A DNA stretch of 64,000 bases from Vibrio cortegadensis (GCF_024347395.1 NZ_AP025472.1:496001-560000); one strand, 5' to 3'. Shown: positions 26,714 to 35,762, counted from the stretch's first letter. Numbers and translations are program-made. The notes: generated by a model not told the origin, from the sequence alone.

Positions 26714-28615
26714 ATGACAATCGAAATTAATGTACCAGACATCGGTGCTGACGAGGTTGAAGTAACTGAGATTCTTGTAAACGTTGGCGACAAGGTTGAA
26801 GAAGAGCAGTCACTGATCACTGTTGAAGGCGACAAAGCTTCAATGGAAGTTCCTGCGTCTCAAGCGGGTATCGTTAAAGAAATCAAGATTTCAGAAGGTG
26901 ATTCTGTTTCTACTGGTTCTCTAATTATGCTGTTCGTTGAAGAAAGTGGCGAAGCGGAAGGTGCAGCAGCACCGGCTGCTCCAGCAGTTGAAGCCGCTCC
27001 TGTAGCTGCGCCTGCTGCATCAGTTGCTGAGCTTAAAGAAGTTCACGTTCCTGACATTGGCGGCGATGAAGTTGAAGTAACTGAAATTATGGTTGCTGTC
27101 GGCGACGCAGTAGAAGAAGAGCAATCTCTTCTTACTGTTGAAGGTGATAAGGCTTCAATGGAAGTTCCTGCACCATTCGCTGGTATCGTTAAAGAAATCA
27201 AGATCGCTTCTGGTGATTCAGTATCTACTGGCTCTCTAGTAATGATTTTCTCTGTAGAAACAGGCGAAGTGGCTGGCTCAGCACCAACACCGGCTCCTGC
27301 GGCGGCACCAGTTGCAGCGGCTCCAGCAGCATCTGCTGAAAAAGAAGTGAACGTTCCTGATATCGGTGGTGACGAAGTAGAAGTTACTGAAATCATGGTA
27401 GCAGTTGGCGATACAGTAGAAGAAGAGCAATCTCTAATTACTGTTGAAGGCGACAAAGCTTCAATGGAAGTTCCTGCACCGTTCGCGGGTACAGTGAAAG
27501 AGATCAAGATTGCAGCGGGCGATACAGTGTCAACTGGCTCTTTAATCATGACGTTTGTTGTTGAAGGGGCTGCACCTGTTGCTCCTCAAGCGGCGGCTCC
27601 AGCAGCTCAAGCGCCTTCAGCACCAGCGGCTCCTGCTGCTAAAGTTGAAGCACCAACTGCGGGTGATTTCCAAGAGAACAATGATTACGCACATGCTTCA
27701 CCAGTCGTTCGTCGTTTAGCGCGTGAATTTGGCGTTAACCTAACTAAAGTTAAAGGTACTGGCCGTAAGAGCCGTATCTTGAAAGAAGATGTACAAAGCT
27801 TTGTGAAGGAAGCGCTGAAGCGTCTTGAATCTGGTGCTGCGGCTTCAGCGAAAGGCGGTGACGGTTCTGCTCTTGGTCTTCTTCCTTGGCCAAAAGTTGA
27901 CTTCAGCAAGTTCGGCGAGACTGAAGTTCAGAAGCTTTCTAAAATTAAGAAGATCTCTGGTGCTAACCTACATCGTAACTGGGTAATGATCCCTCACGTT
28001 ACACAGTGGGACAATGCTGATATCACTGAGCTAGAAGCATTCCGTAAAGAACAGAATGCAATCGAAGCGAAGAAAGATACAGGCATGAAGATCACACCAC
28101 TTGTGTTCATCATGAAAGCTGTTGCTAAAGCATTAGAAGCATTCCCAGCGTTTAACTCTTCTATTTCTGAAGATGGTGAAAGTATCATCCTTAAGAAATA
28201 CGTAAACGTAGGTATCGCGGTTGATACGCCTAATGGCCTAGTTGTTCCAGTCTTTAAAGATGTGAACAAAAAAGGTATTTACGAGCTATCTGAAGAGCTA
28301 ATGGCTATTTCGAAGAAAGCACGTGCAGGTAAGCTTACTGCTGCTGATATGCAAGGCGGTTGTTTCACAATCTCAAGCCTTGGCGGTATTGGTGGCACAG
28401 CATTTACACCAATCGTAAATGCGCCAGAAGTGGGTATCCTTGGTGTATCTAAATCTGAAATCAAACCAGTATGGAATGGTAAAGATTTTGAACCTCGCTT
28501 ACAGCTTCCTCTTTCTCTGTCGTACGATCACCGAGTGATCGATGGCGCAGAAGGTGCGCGATTCATTACTTTCTTAAATAGTGCATTGTCAGACATTCGT
28601 CGCCTAGTACTTTAG
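26714..28615 (+). CDS. aceF: Dihydrolipoyllysine-residue acetyltransferase (E2) with three lipoyl domains
   Basis: Core of the pyruvate dehydrogenase complex, passing acetyl groups to CoA. The 633 residues contain three lipoyl domains, each with EGDKASMEVPA; the lipoylated lysines are 41, 146 and 248. They are joined by Ala/Pro-rich linkers (about 82-105, 185-208 and 285-315). An E1/E3-binding domain follows (SPVVRRLAREFGV near 332), then the catalytic domain with DHRVIDG (His606) near the C-terminus. The three-lipoyl form is the enterobacterial type. It lies 26 bases after aceE. Confidence 0.98.
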   Translation: MTIEINVPDIGADEVEVTEILVNVGDKVEEEQSLITVEGDKASMEVPASQAGIVKEIKISEGDSVSTGSLIMLFVEESGEAEGAAAPAAPAVEAAPVAAPAASVAELKEVHVPDIGGDEVEVTEIMVAVGDAVEEEQSLLTVEGDKASMEVPAPFAGIVKEIKIASGDSVSTGSLVMIFSVETGEVAGSAPTPAPAAAPVAAAPAASAEKEVNVPDIGGDEVEVTEIMVAVGDTVEEEQSLITVEGDKASMEVPAPFAGTVKEIKIAAGDTVSTGSLIMTFVVEGAAPVAPQAAAPAAQAPSAPAAPAAKVEAPTAGDFQENNDYAHASPVVRRLAREFGVNLTKVKGTGRKSRILKEDVQSFVKEALKRLESGAAASAKGGDGSALGLLPWPKVDFSKFGETEVQKLSKIKKISGANLHRNWVMIPHVTQWDNADITELEAFRKEQNAIEAKKDTGMKITPLVFIMKAVAKALEAFPAFNSSISEDGESIILKKYVNVGIAVDTPNGLVVPVFKDVNKKGIYELSEELMAISKKARAGKLTAADMQGGCFTISSLGGIGGTAFTPIVNAPEVGILGVSKSEIKPVWNGKDFEPRLQLPLSLSYDHRVIDGAEGARFITFLNSALSDIRRLVL

Positions 28616-28625
28616 AAAGCAATTA

Positions 28626-28656
28626 TTAAGGTGACTTTCGGGTCACCTTAATTTTT
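28626..28656 (+). terminator. Terminator after aceF
   Basis: TTAAGGTGAC and GTCACCTTAA pair in a 10-bp stem followed by TTTTT. It lies 10 bases after the stop and separates aceEF from lpd. Confidence 0.85.
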
Positions 28657-28756
28657 AACACACAGAATTAGTAGACAATATTCATCATCGTTTTTCTATA
28701 AATCAGAATTTCATGAGATGAATTGTTGTCTAGCTCACAGGCTAACCTAATCTTGC

Positions 28757-28784
28757 TTTCACACTGTTAACATCTCTGTAAAAT
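28757..28784 (+). promoter_or_regulatory. Candidate promoter of lpd
   Basis: TTTCAC (28757-28762), a 16-base spacer and TAAAAT (28779-28784), about 80 bases upstream of the ATG. A separate promoter is expected because a terminator follows aceF and E3 is shared with other dehydrogenases. Confidence 0.45.
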
Positions 28785-28862
28785 ATGTACCGTTTGAAAG
28801 CGACATTCTATTTTAGGTTTACCCATTCAGCCTGTTAGGGATAATGACTACAAGAGGTCACA

Positions 28863-30290
28863 ATGAGCAAAGAAATTAAAGCCCAAGTTGTTGTACTTGG
28901 TTCAGGTCCTGCTGGTTATTCAGCGGCATTCCGTTGTGCAGATTTAGGTCTAGAAACGGTATTAGTTGAACGCTACAACACGCTTGGTGGTGTATGTTTG
29001 AATGTGGGTTGTATCCCATCAAAAGCATTGCTTCATGTATCTAAAGTTATCGAAGAAGCAAAAGCGATGGCTGATCACGGTGTTGTATTTGGTGAGCCTC
29101 AAACTGATATTAACAAGATCCGTATTTGGAAAGATAAAGTTGTCACTCAACTGACTGGCGGTCTTGGCGGTATGGCTAAGATGCGTGATGTTACAGTTGT
29201 TAATGGTTTCGGTAAATTCACAGGTCCTAACAGCATTCTTGTTGAAGGCGAAGGCGAGCCAACAACGGTTAACTTTGACAACGCTATCATTGCAGCGGGT
29301 TCTCGCCCAATCAAGTTACCGTTTATTCCTCATGAAGACCCACGCATTTGGGACTCTACGGATGCACTTGAACTGAAAGAAGTACCTGAAAAGCTACTTA
29401 TCATGGGCGGTGGTATCATCGGTCTTGAAATGGGTACGGTATATCACTCTCTAGGTTCTAAAGTTGAAGTTGTAGAGATGTTCGATCAAGTTATCCCTGC
29501 TGCGGATAAAGACATCGTTAAAGTTTACACTAAGCGTATTAAGAACAAATTTAAGCTGATGTTACAAACTAAAGTAACAGCAGTTGAAGCGAAAGAAGAT
29601 GGTATTTACGTTTCGATGGAAGGCAAAAAAGCACCAGCAGAAGCTGAGCGTTACGATGCCGTTCTTGTTGCTATCGGCCGTGTACCAAATGGTAAACTGA
29701 TCGATGCTGAAAAAGCGGGTATCGAAGTTGATGAACGTGGTTTCATTAACGTAGATAAGCAAATGCGTACAAACGTAGATCACATCCATGCTATCGGTGA
29801 TGTGGTTGGTCAACCAATGCTTGCTCATAAAGGTGTGCATGAAGGCCACGTTGCTGCTGAAGTTATTTCAGGCAAGAAGCACTACTTCGACCCTAAAGTA
29901 ATCCCATCAATTGCGTACACTGAGCCAGAAGTCGCTTGGGTAGGTAAGACAGAGAAAGAAGCGAAAGAAGAAGGCCTTAACTATGAAGTTGCCTCTTTCC
30001 CTTGGGCTGCATCAGGCCGTGCGATTGCATCTGACTGCGCTGATGGTATGACTAAGCTTATTTTTGATAAAGAGACTCACCGTGTCATTGGTGGTGCTAT
30101 CGTCGGTACTAACGGTGGTGAACTTCTTGGTGAAATCGGTCTTGCTATCGAGATGGGTTGTGATGCAGAAGACATCGCACTTACTATCCACGCTCACCCA
30201 ACTCTACATGAGTCTGTGGGTCTAGCTGCGGAAGTATTTGAAGGTTCAATCACTGACCTACCAAACAAAAAAGCAGTTAAGAAGAAGTAA
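28863..30290 (+). CDS. lpd: Dihydrolipoamide dehydrogenase (E3)
   Basis: Flavoprotein that reoxidises dihydrolipoyl groups of the pyruvate and 2-oxoglutarate dehydrogenases and the glycine cleavage system, reducing NAD+. The FAD-binding GSGPAGYSAA is at 13-22, the redox disulfide in GGVCLNVGCIPSKA (Cys45/Cys50), NAD-binding GGGIIGLEMG near 183, and the His-Glu pair in HAHPTLHE near 445. Length 475 is standard. The ATG is preceded by AGAGGTCACA. Confidence 0.99.
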   Translation: MSKEIKAQVVVLGSGPAGYSAAFRCADLGLETVLVERYNTLGGVCLNVGCIPSKALLHVSKVIEEAKAMADHGVVFGEPQTDINKIRIWKDKVVTQLTGGLGGMAKMRDVTVVNGFGKFTGPNSILVEGEGEPTTVNFDNAIIAAGSRPIKLPFIPHEDPRIWDSTDALELKEVPEKLLIMGGGIIGLEMGTVYHSLGSKVEVVEMFDQVIPAADKDIVKVYTKRIKNKFKLMLQTKVTAVEAKEDGIYVSMEGKKAPAEAERYDAVLVAIGRVPNGKLIDAEKAGIEVDERGFINVDKQMRTNVDHIHAIGDVVGQPMLAHKGVHEGHVAAEVISGKKHYFDPKVIPSIAYTEPEVAWVGKTEKEAKEEGLNYEVASFPWAASGRAIASDCADGMTKLIFDKETHRVIGGAIVGTNGGELLGEIGLAIEMGCDAEDIALTIHAHPTLHESVGLAAEVFEGSITDLPNKKAVKKK

Positions 30291-30346
30291 GTTGTACATT
30301 AGCATTATTCGCTAAATCACTTCGAGATAAGAGCTTTTAAAAGAAT

Positions 30347-30378
30347 AAAAACCGCTGATAAGTCAGCGGTTTTTTTTG
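30347..30378 (+). terminator. Terminator of lpd
   Basis: AAAAACCGCTGA pairs with TCAGCGGTTTTT, followed by more T residues. Confidence 0.95.
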
Positions 30379-30411
30379 TGTCTAAAATTTATCAGCGTGA
30401 TATTTGTCGTA

Positions 30412-30449
30412 ATGAAGCTATGAAGCTATGAAGCTATGAAGCTATGAAG
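30412..30449. repeat. 8-bp tandem repeat (ATGAAGCT)
   Basis: Four exact copies of ATGAAGCT (starting at 30412, 30420, 30428 and 30436) and a partial fifth, followed by a double GTACAAA. It lies between the lpd terminator and the terminator of the luxR-type gene, outside any gene. Exact short repeats like this are prone to copy-number change. Confidence 0.9.
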
Positions 30450-30473
30450 TACAAAGTACAAAAGACCACGGAT

Positions 30474-30504
30474 TAAAAAAGGCCGATATAAATATCAGCC
30501 TTTC
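30474..30504 (-). terminator. Terminator of the luxR-type gene
   Basis: On the minus strand AAAGGCTGATA pairs with TATCGGCCTTT around TTTA and is followed by TTT. Confidence 0.75.
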
Positions 30505-30558
30505 CATTTATTTATTCTGGATTACACGGCGGTTTTATCCGCTGGTAACGCGAATAAA

Positions 30559-31176
30559 TTAGTGATTTTCACGCTTGTAAATACATAACATGTCTAGATA
30601 GCTCGTAAGCAAGGCTTGTATGCTCTCTAGGTCTGGGTTTCGATTCGCTTGCACAAATAGCGAGTAGCATACGCCGTGGAACAAATTAGCCAAATGCTCT
30701 GGCTCATGTTGATCACAGACTTCGCCACGCTCTATCGCTTTAGCAAACATATTTTGAACGAGCAGTTGGCTGGTTCTATTTGTTGTAACAAACAGAGGCC
30801 ATACTTCGTCACGTGTTGATGCGCTCCATTCAAACCACACTTTTAACCAGTAGCAATCATTGATCACTAAACTCACCATTTCAGAGGTGATGTTATGCAA
30901 GTTTTCTTTTGCGTGTAGATCGAGATCGATGGTGTCAGATAGGAAGTTCGAGAATTGACGAACCACATGGTTTAACACTTCATCGACTAAATCTTCTCTA
31001 GTCGGGAAGTAGTTAAATACAGTGGCAACAGAGACTTGGGCGATTTCTGCAATATCTGCATGACCACCACGTCCTATGCCACGACGAGCGAATACTTCTA
31101 ACGCAATTTCCATCAGCTGATGTTTGCGTCGTTGAGGAGAAAGCCTTGTTCTTGGTCTCTTAGCTATTGAGTCCAT
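30559..31176 (-). CDS. luxR: LuxR/HapR-type quorum-sensing master regulator (TetR family)
   Basis: The 205 residues follow V. harveyi LuxR, V. parahaemolyticus OpaR and V. cholerae HapR throughout. The N-terminal helix-turn-helix includes RRGIGRGGHADIAEIAQVSVATVFNYFPTRE (about 31-61); the ligand/dimer domain includes WLKVWFEWSASTRDEVWP near 118. The longer frame upstream (39 more residues) is rejected because AAGGA precedes this ATG and homologues start at MDSIAKRPRTRLSP. It is divergent from hpt, as in V. cholerae. It is expected to control competence, proteases and biofilm. Which ortholog name applies depends on species. Confidence 0.95.
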   Translation of the reverse strand: MDSIAKRPRTRLSPQRRKHQLMEIALEVFARRGIGRGGHADIAEIAQVSVATVFNYFPTREDLVDEVLNHVVRQFSNFLSDTIDLDLHAKENLHNITSEMVSLVINDCYWLKVWFEWSASTRDEVWPLFVTTNRTSQLLVQNMFAKAIERGEVCDQHEPEHLANLFHGVCYSLFVQANRNPDLESIQALLTSYLDMLCIYKRENH

Positions 31177-31203
31177 TTTATTTTCCTTGCCGTGAGTTGT
31201 TTC

Positions 31204-31225
31204 TAATTGATTATTATATTTATTG
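31204..31225. promoter_or_regulatory. Possible LuxR-type autoregulatory box
   Basis: An AT-rich stretch beginning TAATTGATTATT matches the published 22-bp LuxR consensus at 14 of 22 positions. It lies about 28 bases upstream of the start codon, inside the leader. LuxR/HapR proteins are known to repress their own genes; this particular site is only a candidate. Confidence 0.3.
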
Positions 31226-31404
31226 CTTAAAGCGGTATGAGTGTAATGGTGCATATGAAATAGGTCAATAACTAATGGCGAATTAGTAGACAATTATATC
31301 AGTAATGAGAAAAGCAATGGTTTGCGTATGAAATTTATTCTAATCATCGCAGCAAGGTTAAACATTTAACTATGAGGCGTAGCAGTGTTAAGATAAGCGC
31401 GAGT

Positions 31405-31433
31405 TTATGGAGCTACATGATTTTTGCTATAAA
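31405..31433 (+). promoter_or_regulatory. Candidate promoter of hpt
   Basis: TATAAA at 31428-31433 with a weak TTATGG 17 bases upstream. If used, transcription begins near 31440, inside the longer frame, which supports the shorter hpt start. Confidence 0.35.
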
Positions 31434-31469
31434 ATCGATGTAGTTAACACCCTACAAATCGAGATTGGT

Positions 31470-32000
31470 ATGAAACATACAGTTGAAGTTATGATTCCAG
31501 AACAAGAAGTTCAGGAACGAGTGCGTGTATTAGGTCAGCAAATTACTGAACACTATCAAGGCAGCGAAGATTTAGTCATGGTTGGTCTGCTACGTGGTTC
31601 ATTTGTCTTCATGGCTGATTTAGCTCGTGCCATTGACATAACACACCAAGTGGATTTCATGACCGCATCTAGCTACGGCAATACAATGTCGAGTTCGCGT
31701 GATGTGCGTATCTTGAAAGATCTAGATGATGATATTAAAGGCAAAGATGTTTTGCTGGTGGAAGACATCATCGATACGGGTAACACGTTAAACAAGGTTT
31801 GCGAAATTTTATCACTGCGTGAACCTAAATCGATTCAGATCTGTACTTTGCTCGATAAACCATCGCGTCGTGAAGTGCATGTGGATGTTAAATGGATCGG
31901 TTTTGAAATCCCAGATGAGTTTGTCGTTGGTGTGGGAATCGATTACGCACAGAAATATCGTCACCTACCGTACATCGGCAAAGTTGTACCTCAGGAATAG
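31470..32000 (+). CDS. hpt: Hypoxanthine phosphoribosyltransferase
   Basis: Purine salvage enzyme making IMP (and GMP) from the base and PRPP. The 176-residue protein has the PRPP loop VLLVEDIIDTGNTL (94-107), YGNTMSSSRDV near 69 and the C-terminal VGVGIDYAQKYRHLPYIG. The start is set at MKHTVEVMIPEQEV; the frame is open 63 bases further upstream, but those residues are not part of the family and would begin before the likely transcription start. It is divergent from the quorum-sensing regulator. Confidence 0.95.
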   Translation: MKHTVEVMIPEQEVQERVRVLGQQITEHYQGSEDLVMVGLLRGSFVFMADLARAIDITHQVDFMTASSYGNTMSSSRDVRILKDLDDDIKGKDVLLVEDIIDTGNTLNKVCEILSLREPKSIQICTLLDKPSRREVHVDVKWIGFEIPDEFVVGVGIDYAQKYRHLPYIGKVVPQE

Positions 32001-32023
32001 AATTTTCAGACGTTGATATAATA

Positions 32024-32055
32024 AAATGCCCGCTTAAGTTAGCGGGCATTTTTAA
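32024..32055. terminator. Bidirectional terminator between hpt and can
   Basis: AAATGCCCGCT (32025-32035) and AGCGGGCATTT (32042-32052) form an 11-bp stem between convergent genes, with A and T flanks. Confidence 0.92.
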
Positions 32056-32066
32056 TTTTATGAGTT

Positions 32067-32741
32067 TTAATCATCAATACTGGTTAGTAGCTCTTTTGAG
32101 CTGAGTATTTTCTTAATCGCAGCATGGTACGAGGTTTCTAGGCTTTCCCTACTGGAGCAGCGCATACCAATATCTTCTAACTTGCCATCTCCGATACCAT
32201 AGACTACGCCATGGACTTGAATATCTTGACCCTGCTCCCACGCATTTTGAAGTACAGTCGAGTTACCCAAGTTATACACTTGCTCTGCAACATTAATTTC
32301 GCATAGCTTATCTGCCCAACGTTCTCGAGGCATTTCAGCAAGAAAACTACGGTGCTTTAAATACAGGTCTCGGATATGAAGCAACCAGTTGTTGATTAAA
32401 CCAAGTTGAGGGTTATCAATGGCCGCATTTACTCCGCCACAACCATAGTGACCGCACACAATGATGTGATTCACTTTAAGAACATCAACCGCATACTGCA
32501 CGACAGAAAGACAATTCAAATCGGTATGAATTACTTGGTTCGCTACGTTTCGGTGGACAAAAAGTTCCCCAGAATGAAGCCCTGTTAAACGTTCTGCTGG
32601 AACTCGACTATCTGAGCAACCTATCCAAAGAAATCCTGGATTTTGGCCGTCCTCTAGTTTTGCAAAATACTCTGGCTGGTTGGATCTGATCGACTCTGAC
32701 CATTTTGAGTTATTTTCAAAAAGTTGTTTAATTTCTGGCAT
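32067..32741 (-). CDS. can: Beta-class carbonic anhydrase
   Basis: Zinc enzyme interconverting CO2 and bicarbonate, needed at ambient CO2. Zinc ligands Cys42 (IGCSDSR), His98 and Cys101 (VCGHYGCGG), with the Asp44/Arg46 pair of the active site, are all present in 224 residues. E. coli can likewise lies between hpt and the yadGH transporter genes. It is transcribed divergently from a SulP transporter, 237 bases away from the chosen start of that gene. Confidence 0.97.
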   Translation of the reverse strand: MPEIKQLFENNSKWSESIRSNQPEYFAKLEDGQNPGFLWIGCSDSRVPAERLTGLHSGELFVHRNVANQVIHTDLNCLSVVQYAVDVLKVNHIIVCGHYGCGGVNAAIDNPQLGLINNWLLHIRDLYLKHRSFLAEMPRERWADKLCEINVAEQVYNLGNSTVLQNAWEQGQDIQVHGVVYGIGDGKLEDIGMRCSSRESLETSYHAAIKKILSSKELLTSIDD

Positions 32742-32978
32742 CTTACTTCCCTTAATGATCTTTCATCACTATACACAATGTTACAAATTCGGTCGTGTAA
32801 AAAATCAGTTAAAACGTACTCATCTGACGTGTTCTAGAGGCAAAAATCATTAACTTAGCGCTGATCCTAACTTTCAGTTATAACTCATGATGACGGAGAT
32901 AATGAGAGTGCTCAATTATCGATGTGAGATTTGTTAAGCTTATATTCATCCCCGTTTTCTATTGGCAGGAGCCATATT

Positions 32979-34634
32979 TTGTTTGGAAGTCGTTTTAAAG
33001 ATATGAATTTTAAGGGAGACATGTTCGGTGGTGTCACGACTGCCATCATTTCACTTCCTTTGGCATTAGCGTTTGGTGTTGCTTCTGGGGCAGGAGCCGA
33101 GGCCGGGTTGTGGGGCGCGATTATGGTGGGGTTATTCGCTGCACTTTTTGGTGGCTCATCAAGCTTAATCTCCGAACCAACAGGTCCAATGACGGTGATC
33201 ATGACGGCGGTCATGACCAGTATGATGGCTCGCTATCCTGAAACCGGTATGGCGATGACATTTACTGTGGTGATGATGGCTGGCGCTTTTCAAATTTTAA
33301 TAGGTACTTTAAAGTTAGGAAAATATATAACTTTGATGCCATATAGTGTCATTTCCGGCTTTATGTCGGGAATTGGTGTAATACTGATCATCCTCCAACT
33401 CTCCCCACTGTTAGGGCACCCAGCCCCATCCGGTGGCGTAATGGGAACATTGAATGCCTTGCCTGAAACACTCTCCAACATTCAGTTTGGAGAGTTATTC
33501 TTGGGCATTTTGACTCTGCTTATTCTGTTCTTATTGCCGGATAAATATCGTAAATATATGCCCGCTCAGCTTGTGGCGCTGATTGTGGTCACTTTACTGT
33601 CGGTCATCATTTTTGATACTGACAGTATTCGTCGAATCGGTGAAATTCCAGCGGGTTTACCATCTCTTGTTATTCCAACGGTAAACGCTGAAATGTTCAC
33701 TGCGATGGTCATTGATGCGTTGGTATTAGGGACTCTAGGTTGTATTGATACGCTGCTAACGGCTGTTATTGGAGATTCTCTAACTCGTAAAGATCATGAT
33801 TCAGATAAGGAACTGAGAGGCCAAGGTTTAGCCAATATGTTGTCTGGTTTGTTTGGTGCATTACCGGGCGCAGGGGCTACGATGGGAACGGTGACCAATA
33901 TCCAAGTGGGTGCGCGTTCGCCTCTTTCTGGAGTGATCCGAGCTTTAGTCTTAGCCTTAGTTGTATTAGTGGCAGGCTCACTCACTGAACCGATTCCAAT
34001 GGCAGTTTTGGCGGGAATTGCAGTATACGTTGGCTTCAATATATTGGATTGGAGTTTCATCCAGCGCGCTCATAAAGTCAGCCTACAAGGCATGGCGATT
34101 ATGTATGGGGTAATGCTTCTGACGGTATTTGTCGATTTAATCGCGGCGGTTGGTTTGGGCGTTTTCATTTCTAACATCATCATTATTGAGCGATTAAGCC
34201 GTGAACAGGCGAGAAAAGTAAAGGCCATCAGTGATGCTGATGACAATGATGTCCCGTTAACTGACAGCGAAAGATCCTTGCTTGATCAAGCGAATGGAAA
34301 GGTGTTGTTCTTTTACCTCTCTGGCCCAATGATTTTCAGCGTTTCGAAAGCGATTTCACGCCAACACAATAGTATTGATGACTATGACGCGATGATTTTA
34401 GATTTAAGCGATGTGCCAATGATCGACGTAACGGTGGGTCTTGCGTTAGAAAATGCCATAAAAGATGCGTTGGATACGAACTGTGAGGTCTATTTACTTT
34501 GCCCTAATGAAAGCACGTTAGAGCAATTAGAGAAGTTTCATGTTTTGGATTTAGTGCCAGAACATAATAGTTTCAAGTTCAGGTATGAAGCGTTGAATGC
34601 AGCACTCGAATATGTCGGTGTTAATGATAACTGA
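32979..34634 (+). CDS. SulP-family anion transporter with STAS domain
   Basis: A 551-residue membrane protein with the SulP core (FGGVTTAIISLPLALAFGVASGAGAEAGLWGAI at the start, helices to about 400) and a C-terminal STAS domain (about 415-540, VLFFYLSGPMIFSVSKAI ... DLSDVPMIDVT). Family members move sulfate, bicarbonate or dicarboxylates. The position next to carbonic anhydrase favours bicarbonate, by inference only. The start is set at a TTG preceded by AGGAG at 7 bases; the frame is open to a TTG 48 bases upstream that lacks such a site. Confidence 0.88.
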   Translation: MFGSRFKDMNFKGDMFGGVTTAIISLPLALAFGVASGAGAEAGLWGAIMVGLFAALFGGSSSLISEPTGPMTVIMTAVMTSMMARYPETGMAMTFTVVMMAGAFQILIGTLKLGKYITLMPYSVISGFMSGIGVILIILQLSPLLGHPAPSGGVMGTLNALPETLSNIQFGELFLGILTLLILFLLPDKYRKYMPAQLVALIVVTLLSVIIFDTDSIRRIGEIPAGLPSLVIPTVNAEMFTAMVIDALVLGTLGCIDTLLTAVIGDSLTRKDHDSDKELRGQGLANMLSGLFGALPGAGATMGTVTNIQVGARSPLSGVIRALVLALVVLVAGSLTEPIPMAVLAGIAVYVGFNILDWSFIQRAHKVSLQGMAIMYGVMLLTVFVDLIAAVGLGVFISNIIIIERLSREQARKVKAISDADDNDVPLTDSERSLLDQANGKVLFFYLSGPMIFSVSKAISRQHNSIDDYDAMILDLSDVPMIDVTVGLALENAIKDALDTNCEVYLLCPNESTLEQLEKFHVLDLVPEHNSFKFRYEALNAALEYVGVNDN

Positions 34635-34669
34635 TTATTAGAGGATCGATAGAACGTAGTAGAGGTGCT

Positions 34670-34705
34670 AAGCCGTTGAATAGTTAAAGTTCAGCGGCTT
34701 TTTTG
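34670..34705 (+). terminator. Terminator of the SulP gene
   Basis: AAGCCGTTGAA pairs with TTCAGCGGCTT (one G-T pair) around a 9-base loop, followed by TTTT. Confidence 0.85.
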
Positions 34706-34843
34706 TGACGAAATTTCGCGCGGCATCAATTGATAAGATTCATTAATTAATAAGAGTCGGTGAGGTTTCATTGCTTTAATCGTCATTCGACGATAGACTG
34801 TCGGCCATAATCAATTACCTGCTTAGCTTGAAGGGTAAAAGCA

Positions 34844-35761
34844 ATGTACGCATTAGAAATAGAACAGTTACGCAAGACTTACGCTGGCGGCTTCGAAGCT
34901 TTAAAAGGCGTCAGCTTAAGTGTTAAAAAAGGTGATTTTTACGCCTTGTTAGGCCCCAATGGTGCGGGTAAATCGACGACTATTGGCATTATCTCGTCTC
35001 TTGTTAACAAGACATCAGGTAAGGTTAAGGTATTCGGATACAACATTGATACTGATCTTGAGTTGGCAAAACAGAACTTAGGGTTGGTGCCACAAGAGTT
35101 CAACTTTAATCCATTTGAAACGGTAGAACAGATCGTTCTACAGCAAGCGGGTTATTACGGTGTACCAAAAGCATTGGCGAAAGAACGAGCTAAAAAGTAC
35201 CTATCTCAGTTAGATTTGTGGGAAAAGCGCGGCGAACGTGCTCGTAACCTATCGGGTGGTATGAAGCGTCGTCTGATGATCGCTCGCGCTCTAATGCATG
35301 AGCCACAGTTGCTGATTCTTGATGAACCAACCGCGGGTGTTGATATTGAACTGCGTCGCTCTATGTGGGAGTTCCTTCAAGGTATTAATGAGAAGTTGGG
35401 CATTACGATTATCCTGACTACTCACTACTTGGAAGAAGCGGAGATGCTATGTCGCAATATCGGCATCATTAATCGTGGTGAGCTGATTGAGAATACCAGC
35501 ATGAAATCACTGCTTGGCAAACTGAGTGTTGAGACCTTCATTTTGGATTTAGAAGAAGGAACTCCAGAACCTAAGCTCGATGGAGTAAATAGCCAGGTGA
35601 TGGTTAATGGCTCTTTAGAAATCGAAATTGATAAGAATTTAGGCTTAAACGCTATTTTTGCTCAACTAAGTGAACAGGGCGTAAAAGTGCTCTCGATGCG
35701 TAATAAAGCGAACCGTTTAGAGGAGTTATTTGTGAGTATTGTTCGTGAGGGGGGGCAATAA
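34844..35761 (+). CDS. yadG: ABC transporter ATP-binding protein YadG
   Basis: A 305-residue ABC-2 type ATPase. Walker A GPNGAGKST is at 37-45, the signature LSGGMKRR near 136 and Walker B LLILDEPTAGVD near 156, with the H-loop in TTHYLEEAEM near 190. The sequence follows E. coli YadG closely (GIISSLVNKTSG, LVPQEFNFNPFETVEQI). The permease yadH starts 1 base after its stop. The substrate is unknown. Confidence 0.93.
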   Translation: MYALEIEQLRKTYAGGFEALKGVSLSVKKGDFYALLGPNGAGKSTTIGIISSLVNKTSGKVKVFGYNIDTDLELAKQNLGLVPQEFNFNPFETVEQIVLQQAGYYGVPKALAKERAKKYLSQLDLWEKRGERARNLSGGMKRRLMIARALMHEPQLLILDEPTAGVDIELRRSMWEFLQGINEKLGITIILTTHYLEEAEMLCRNIGIINRGELIENTSMKSLLGKLSVETFILDLEEGTPEPKLDGVNSQVMVNGSLEIEIDKNLGLNAIFAQLSEQGVKVLSMRNKANRLEELFVSIVREGGQ

Positions 35762-35762
35762 T

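Noticed and set aside
27043..27549. 168-codon open frame on the minus strand within aceF
   Set aside because: It is antisense to the repeated lipoyl domains; its Ser/Thr/Pro-rich repetitive product mirrors the GC-biased codons of aceF and has no ribosome site.
30412..30460. Repeat at 30.4 kb as a possible CRISPR or attachment site
   Set aside because: Units are 8 bases with no spacers and no cas genes, integrase or tRNA nearby.
31177..31293. N-terminal extension of 39 residues on the LuxR-type regulator
   Set aside because: Not present in homologues; the internal ATG has a proper AAGGA site.
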